NCBI GenBank assembly: GCA_027578815.1
Contig: JANBTH010000762.1
Coordinates: 1-11,671 of the forward strand
From: Coemansia sp. RSA 1804
Taxonomy: Eukaryota > Kickxellomycota > Kickxellomycetes > Kickxellales > Kickxellaceae
Reading direction: 5' to 3'
Length of the DNA: 11,671 bases
Under the pieces are notes generated by a model. It saw only the letters and a program-made list of their open reading frames with translations, searched no databases and was not told the origin of the DNA. Of the stretch, positions 8,162 to 11,671 are shown piece by piece (position 1 is the first letter of the stretch; each line of letters begins with the position of its first letter). A program made the position numbers and the translations under genes.

Positions 8162-8608
8162 TTAGTCCGTCCTGCTTGTGTCTGCCTTGTCAATAAAGGC
8201 TGCTAGATCAATGTCGCGTAGAGACAGCCCTTGGCAGTCATGGGTAGATAGGGTGATATGAACCTGGTTGTAGACATTGAACCACTCTGGGTGGTGATTC
8301 ATCTTCTCAGCCCGAAGAGCAACCGCCGTCATAAATGAAAACGCCTGGTTAAAGTCAGCAAACAAAAACTTTTTGCTAATAGCGTCACGTCCGCTGGTAA
8401 GCGTCCATCCGCTGCTTCCTTCCAACAATGGCTCAAGAAGCTGCTCGCGCTCGTTATCCGAAAGCTTTTCAACCATTTTTCTGCTAGTAGAAGGACAATA
8501 TTGGCGTTTGAGTGAAGAAAGTAGATGATTATTTTGTGGAAGCAAGAGTAGCGCTTGCTGAAGGCGCTGCACAGCGGTGTGGCCTTTAGCTGCTGCTGCC
8601 AGTAACAT
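8162..8608 (-). CDS. PCBD1: Pterin-4a-carbinolamine dehydratase with mitochondrial-type N-terminal extension
   Basis: Dehydrates 4a-hydroxytetrahydrobiopterin to quinonoid dihydrobiopterin during pterin recycling; homologues are also called DCoH. It is 148 aa, against about 100 in the core family. The domain spans about 48-145. The family signature EKMNHHPEW (101-109) supplies active-site H105 and H106, and H123 in STHDCQGLS supplies the third histidine. Residues 1-44 have no acidic residue, carry K8, R15, K34, R35, R43 and K44 and have a Leu-rich helix-like stretch. They end near RQY-C (35-38), which fits an R-3 mitochondrial processing site. M45 (codon 8476-8474), with A at -3 and G at +4, would give a 104-aa core-length protein, so two isoforms by alternative initiation are plausible. 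It lies 110 bases downstream of MAS2 on the same strand. Which hydroxylase it serves in this fungus cannot be told here. Confidence 0.93.
   Translation of the reverse strand: MLLAAAAKGHTAVQRLQQALLLLPQNNHLLSSLKRQYCPSTSRKMVEKLSDNEREQLLEPLLEGSSGWTLTSGRDAISKKFLFADFNQAFSFMTAVALRAEKMNHHPEWFNVYNQVHITLSTHDCQGLSLRDIDLAAFIDKADTSRTD
8192..8197 (+). terminator. First AATAAA downstream of DR1, antisense to the dehydratase end
   Basis: This is the first AATAAA on the plus strand after DR1, 262 bases past its stop, and it lies within the last codons of the convergent dehydratase. If used, DR1 mRNA would run antisense into its neighbour. DR1 may instead use a non-canonical signal nearer its stop. Confidence 0.25.
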
Positions 8609-8718
8609 TGTTCTCTACCTTTTTTGCACTTTAATAAGAGGAAAATGGAGAAAATAATAAAGAAAAGCGTGGGAACAACTGAATCGACTCGTCAGACTTG
8701 CTGGTAAAAAACAGTGCT

Positions 8719-10353
8719 CTAGATCTTGATCCCATGGTTAGCCGCTACTTGTGGGTAGAACTTTTCAATATTTTCTGTGTAGCCTTGCGTCAGCAGCGTC
8801 GCTGGCGTCTCAAGAAGCTCTCTTGCTACATTCGAGATCTCATCTGTGGTAATCGACTCAATATGGTTCACCATTGTATCCGCTGATATCTTGCGACCCG
8901 ATACCTGTATTTGGCGCCCGAGATCCTCTAGCTGCACCATCCGGCTTTCTAGATTCATCAGCAGATTACTCTTGAGCTGGTTTTTCGCACGTCTAACCTC
9001 GAGGCTTGTCGGCCCTTCTTGTGAGGCATACGGACTGCGCAAAGACGAGCGAAGCGATAGTCGCCCTTTTCCAGACGCAACAGCCTCAAGCTCTGTGGCA
9101 ATGACGTCAAGAAGTGCGTACTCATTGCGTGGCCCACAAGACGCAGAGATTCCAAAGAGCCCAGTGTCGGTATAACAATGGTGGAATGCCACACAAGACT
9201 CAATCCACGCATGCTGATTGAGAACCCGAGTATAGAGTCTAGAGTACATTCCCTTGCCTGGCCCGCCAGCAGAAAACGACCCTCCACCACCTAGCAGCAT
9301 TTGAAGTGTTGCATACAGATACAGACGACGCTCGTCATCCACGCCAGTGCTTTTAAACCCAAGATACACTTGGCTGAAGTCCATGTCTGGCTTATAGTCA
9401 AACCAGGTGCCTCCTGTATAGACTGCCTGGTTTCTAGTCAAATCAGGCCCATTCTTTGCTTTGGTGCCGCTGTTGGCAGCTCCATCCTGGAAACTTGCAA
9501 TCCAGGATCCTTTTCCCTCAATACATGACGGCGAGCTTCCAAGATCACCATAGCCGTTGTCTTTGCACAATTGCACAAGAGTCTCGTGCTCAAGTCCAAC
9601 CGCGGCTACAACAATGCGCTCTGGCCGATACCACTGTTTGTGGTATGCATGCAGGGCCTCGGATGTGACTGCATCTAGCTGGCTGAGTGGACACAGAAGA
9701 GGGTTTCCCAGGGTCCCGGTCTGGAAGGCAATCTCATGCATCTTTTCAGGAAGGAACATTTCCGGCTTTGACTCGACATCCTGCAGCTCCCATGGCACAG
9801 CCACACGCAGCTCTTCGACATCCTCAGGCAAAAACTTTGGTCGCAGGGTGGTTTCTGCCAAAAGACGCAAGGCGGTCGGCACATCGTGTGGAAACACTGC
9901 TGCTTGGTACATGATGCATTCGCGCGACGATGAGCTCATGATGCTTCCGCCAAGCCTCTCGATCATCGCTACCGACTCTGTACTAGATAAGCGCTCAGAG
10001 TTGCGGAATGCCAGCCGATCCATCAAGTGGGCAAATCCTGAGGTCCTGCGGTCTTCGTAACGCGACCCAGCATCTACGTACACGCCCAATGCTGTAAAGT
10101 GGCCTGGGTTGCGCTCAGAAACCACACGGAGTCCATTTGGAAGCGTTGTAGTGTACGTGTGTCCATCTGCGGATATGTCTGTTGTTTCTGGGCTGCTAGC
10201 TCTAAGCGGAATACTTGCATTTACATCTACTGAGGCTGCGGTGGTTGTCGATTTGAATCTGCGAGTCGAAAAAGAAGGTCTGGCAAGGCATCGATGTCCA
10301 CGAAGAAATCCACCACGGTTTCCATTGAACAAGACATATTTCGCTACTGACAT
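8719..10353 (-). CDS. MAS2: Mitochondrial processing peptidase alpha subunit (alpha-MPP)
   Basis: Non-catalytic, substrate-binding subunit of the matrix peptidase that removes mitochondrial presequences together with beta-MPP (Mas1). It is 544 aa from ATG 10353, chosen because the next residues form an Arg-rich, acid-free presequence (MSVAKYVL to STRRFKS). The frame is open upstream to an ATG at 10548, but that stretch is AT-rich and hydrophobic and is probably leader. The M16-type domain begins near residue 70. The zinc motif HxxEH of beta-MPP is replaced by HLMDR (109-113), as expected for alpha subunits. The Gly-rich substrate loop GGGGSFSAGGPGKGMYSRLY is intact (about 355-374), as are the AKNQLKS and MNLES helices. 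About 17 Ser/Arg-rich residues (about 433-449) just before AKNQLKS look like an insertion relative to remembered family members. Single exon, leftward, between AIM41 and the dehydratase. Confidence 0.96.
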   Translation of the reverse strand: MSVAKYVLFNGNRGGFLRGHRCLARPSFSTRRFKSTTTAASVDVNASIPLRASSPETTDISADGHTYTTTLPNGLRVVSERNPGHFTALGVYVDAGSRYEDRRTSGFAHLMDRLAFRNSERLSSTESVAMIERLGGSIMSSSSRECIMYQAAVFPHDVPTALRLLAETTLRPKFLPEDVEELRVAVPWELQDVESKPEMFLPEKMHEIAFQTGTLGNPLLCPLSQLDAVTSEALHAYHKQWYRPERIVVAAVGLEHETLVQLCKDNGYGDLGSSPSCIEGKGSWIASFQDGAANSGTKAKNGPDLTRNQAVYTGGTWFDYKPDMDFSQVYLGFKSTGVDDERRLYLYATLQMLLGGGGSFSAGGPGKGMYSRLYTRVLNQHAWIESCVAFHHCYTDTGLFGISASCGPRNEYALLDVIATELEAVASGKGRLSLRSSLRSPYASQEGPTSLEVRRAKNQLKSNLLMNLESRMVQLEDLGRQIQVSGRKISADTMVNHIESITTDEISNVARELLETPATLLTQGYTENIEKFYPQVAANHGIKI

Positions 10354-10515
10354 TATAAGACCGCGCTTTGCTTTGTACCTTGTAATATCGGCTAATGTCG
10401 ATATTGATTTGACAAGTAAAAAATGGAGACAGCAAAAAATAAATTCAAATATGTATTCTATAACAAAAAGAACAAAAATTGGGATAAGCAGTATGGAAAG
10501 CATTATTCGGGATTT

Positions 10516-10521
10516 TTTATT
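10516..10521 (-). terminator. Poly(A) signal of AIM41
   Basis: TTTATT on the plus strand gives AATAAA on the minus strand, 51 bases past the AIM41 stop and about 160 bases before the MAS2 start. Its place between the two genes supports separate transcripts. Motif-based. Confidence 0.45.
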
Positions 10522-10571
10522 AATGCCGCAAAGTCGATCTGAAAGCACTGCGTGCCTGTGATCAAATGCTA

Positions 10572-11126
10572 CTAAATTTCTTGACTAAGCAATTTTTTTG
10601 CCGCCTCTGCAACTTTGCTTTTTGGTGCTAATGCGGGGCTAATATCAACCTCACGCATGACCGCGCCCATCGCTTTTATTCCACTAGCACCCAGCCGTTC
10701 TATTGTCTCTCTAACAAGTGTCTCAATCTGTTTGGGAGAGAGCTGTTGGGGAAGATAGCTTTCTAGAATCCGGAGCTCTGCCTCTTCTATATCGACCAAA
10801 TCTTGGCGTCCGCCGTCCTGATAGGACCGAATCGAATCGTTCCTTTGCTTGATCCCGCGCTGGATAATGCCTGCAACATCAACATCAGAATCTTTGGAAA
10901 AGGATGCGCCAGCAGATTGGTTTTTCTCTGCATATACTATGTCGGAAAGAATGCTTTTGACGGTAGTAAGCCTCGGTTTGTCCCTGGCCTTCATTGCAAT
11001 CTTCATGTCCTGCTTTAGGCGTGCATGGATCGTTTGTACCGCCCCGGTAGCTGGGCTGTCCGCGTACCAGCGCACGGGCATGCCAACAACAGAGCGAGTT
11101 CCACGTTGAGCAATCTGACGAAACAT
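10572..11126 (-). CDS. AIM41: Aim41-type mitochondrial YqeY/GatB-like domain protein
   Basis: Small protein of the YqeY family, which shares its fold with the tRNA-binding tail of GatB and GatE. Fungal members (Aim41) are mitochondrial, and their molecular role is not firmly established. It is 184 aa, the normal length. Residues 1-21 are Arg-rich with no acidic residue and end in RWY-A (19-22), matching an R-3 MPP/Icp55-type cleavage site. The YqeY domain covers about 32-184. It shows the usual KARDKPRLTTVKSILSDI helix, the QRNDSI segment, the acidic IEEAELRILESYLPQQLS block and the C-terminal MGAVMREV region ending in an Ala/Lys-rich helix. The start has a weak context (C at -3), but the presequence supports it. 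It sits 218 bases upstream of MAS2 on the same strand. A role in the tRNA-dependent glutaminylation pathway is only suggested by the fold. Confidence 0.93.
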   Translation of the reverse strand: MFRQIAQRGTRSVVGMPVRWYADSPATGAVQTIHARLKQDMKIAMKARDKPRLTTVKSILSDIVYAEKNQSAGASFSKDSDVDVAGIIQRGIKQRNDSIRSYQDGGRQDLVDIEEAELRILESYLPQQLSPKQIETLVRETIERLGASGIKAMGAVMREVDISPALAPKSKVAEAAKKLLSQEI

Positions 11127-11328
11127 TGGATGCAGCTAGATCCTTTTTTTTGAATTTGCTGGTGTAGTTTTCTTTTTCAAAAGCAACGTCTGTATAATAT
11201 GGCAATCAAAGTATAGAAGAATAGAGGAACAAGAATCTATTTTTGCTTGTGTCAAGATAAAAAGAAGACAAAGAGGCCTCATTATATAGGCTTTTGAAGG
11301 AATTCAAGGGATTAGAGCAGATTATGAT

Positions 11329-11671
11329 CTAGATCCATTGATCCGGTCTGCCTATAACAAAGCGCGAAGCAAGTAGACAGAGCTGCTCGCCACTGCCCTG
11401 CATACGCCACGGCTCATACACCGAAACAAAAAGAGGACTATCCGCATCGTCTGGCTCTATGTCAGACCTACTTCCCGTCCTTAGCGCCATAAGATTGTCT
11501 AGAATCTTTTGTGCTTCACGAGGAAACGCATCCATACACGCTGCGACAGACAGTAGCGCAGTCAGTGGCTTGCCGGTCGCAAGAGAGGAGCACAGTCCAG
11601 TATATACCATCTCTACCACATCGGTCTCCACACAGAAAAGATGTGGTTGAAATACACTCTGCACACGCTGT
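11329..11671 (-). CDS. C-terminal fragment of an unidentified protein
   Basis: The frame is open from the right edge of the window to a TAG stop at 11329-11331, giving 113 residues with the N-terminus outside. I do not recognise the family. Composition is normal for a folded cytosolic protein. It is rich in Leu, Ala and Val with helix-like segments (for example LTALLSVAACMDAF and QKILDNLMAL), an acidic spacer (DIEPDDADS), and ends in RPDQWI. Its coding-like composition and GC level match the neighbouring genes better than the AT-rich spacers, and the opposite frame is less gene-like. It may be part of a larger helical-repeat protein, but nothing here proves that. AIM41 follows 202 bases downstream. 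Confidence 0.65.
   Translation of the reverse strand, partial: QRVQSVFQPHLFCVETDVVEMVYTGLCSSLATGKPLTALLSVAACMDAFPREAQKILDNLMALRTGSRSDIEPDDADSPLFVSVYEPWRMQGSGEQLCLLASRFVIGRPDQWI

Noticed and set aside
8884..10353. Loss of the zinc-binding HxxEH motif in the M16 protein as evidence of inactivation
   Set aside because: Alpha-MPP subunits normally lack this motif. The intact Gly-rich loop and family helices show it is a normal alpha subunit.
8719..10548. Longer alpha-MPP start at 10548 giving a membrane-like N-terminus
   Set aside because: The extra 65 residues come from AT-rich DNA and are merely hydrophobic. A proper presequence begins at ATG 10353, and the Aim41 poly(A) signal lies inside the putative extension.
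8846..10561. Plus-strand ORFs (up to 167 codons) opposite MAS2
   Set aside because: They are antisense shadows of a strongly conserved gene and show no own motifs.

Overview
The window is nuclear DNA of a fungus. The evidence is eukaryotic gene content: histone-fold NC2-beta, alpha-MPP with a presequence, an Aim41-type YqeY protein, a Sis1-type class B J-protein and GPI-anchored family 18 chitinases. Start contexts usually carry a purine at -3, AATAAA signals follow several stop codons, and the intergenic DNA is AT-rich while the genes are GC-richer. All seven complete genes read as single uninterrupted exons in the standard code. This intron poverty, with a pterin dehydratase and tandem GPI-type GH18 genes, would fit an early-diverging lineage such as Kickxellomycotina (Zoopagomycota). 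That placement is an inference and was not tested by any search.

Layout: the left half is transcribed rightwards. It holds chitinase A (111-1589), a 2.5-kb stretch with no convincing gene, chitinase B (4091-5560), a SIS1-like DnaJ (6057-7124) and DR1/NC2-beta (7448-7930). The right half is transcribed leftwards, so the two blocks converge near 8 kb. Read in the direction of transcription it holds the C-terminus of an unidentified protein (11671-11329), AIM41 (11126-10572), MAS2/alpha-MPP (10353-8719) and pterin-4a-carbinolamine dehydratase (8608-8162). Most spacers are 110-500 bp. The 2.5-kb gap between the chitinases is the exception.

How the genes relate: the chitinases are diverged tandem paralogues of one architecture: signal peptide, GH18 barrel, linker bracketed by the only two cysteines of the luminal part, and a hydrophobic GPI-type tail. 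They probably act on the fungus's own wall or on extracellular chitin at the cell surface. Their catalytic surroundings differ (DYDFEFP against DVDWEYP), which suggests divergence of specificity. On the right, three consecutive leftward genes encode proteins with mitochondrial presequence-like N-termini, one of them the presequence peptidase subunit itself. SIS1 and DR1 are housekeeping genes.

No new multi-gene system is evident. The points most worth a second look are the chitinase pair, the large gap with a possible spliced non-coding transcript, the mitochondrial-type extension on the pterin dehydratase, and a small insertion in alpha-MPP.
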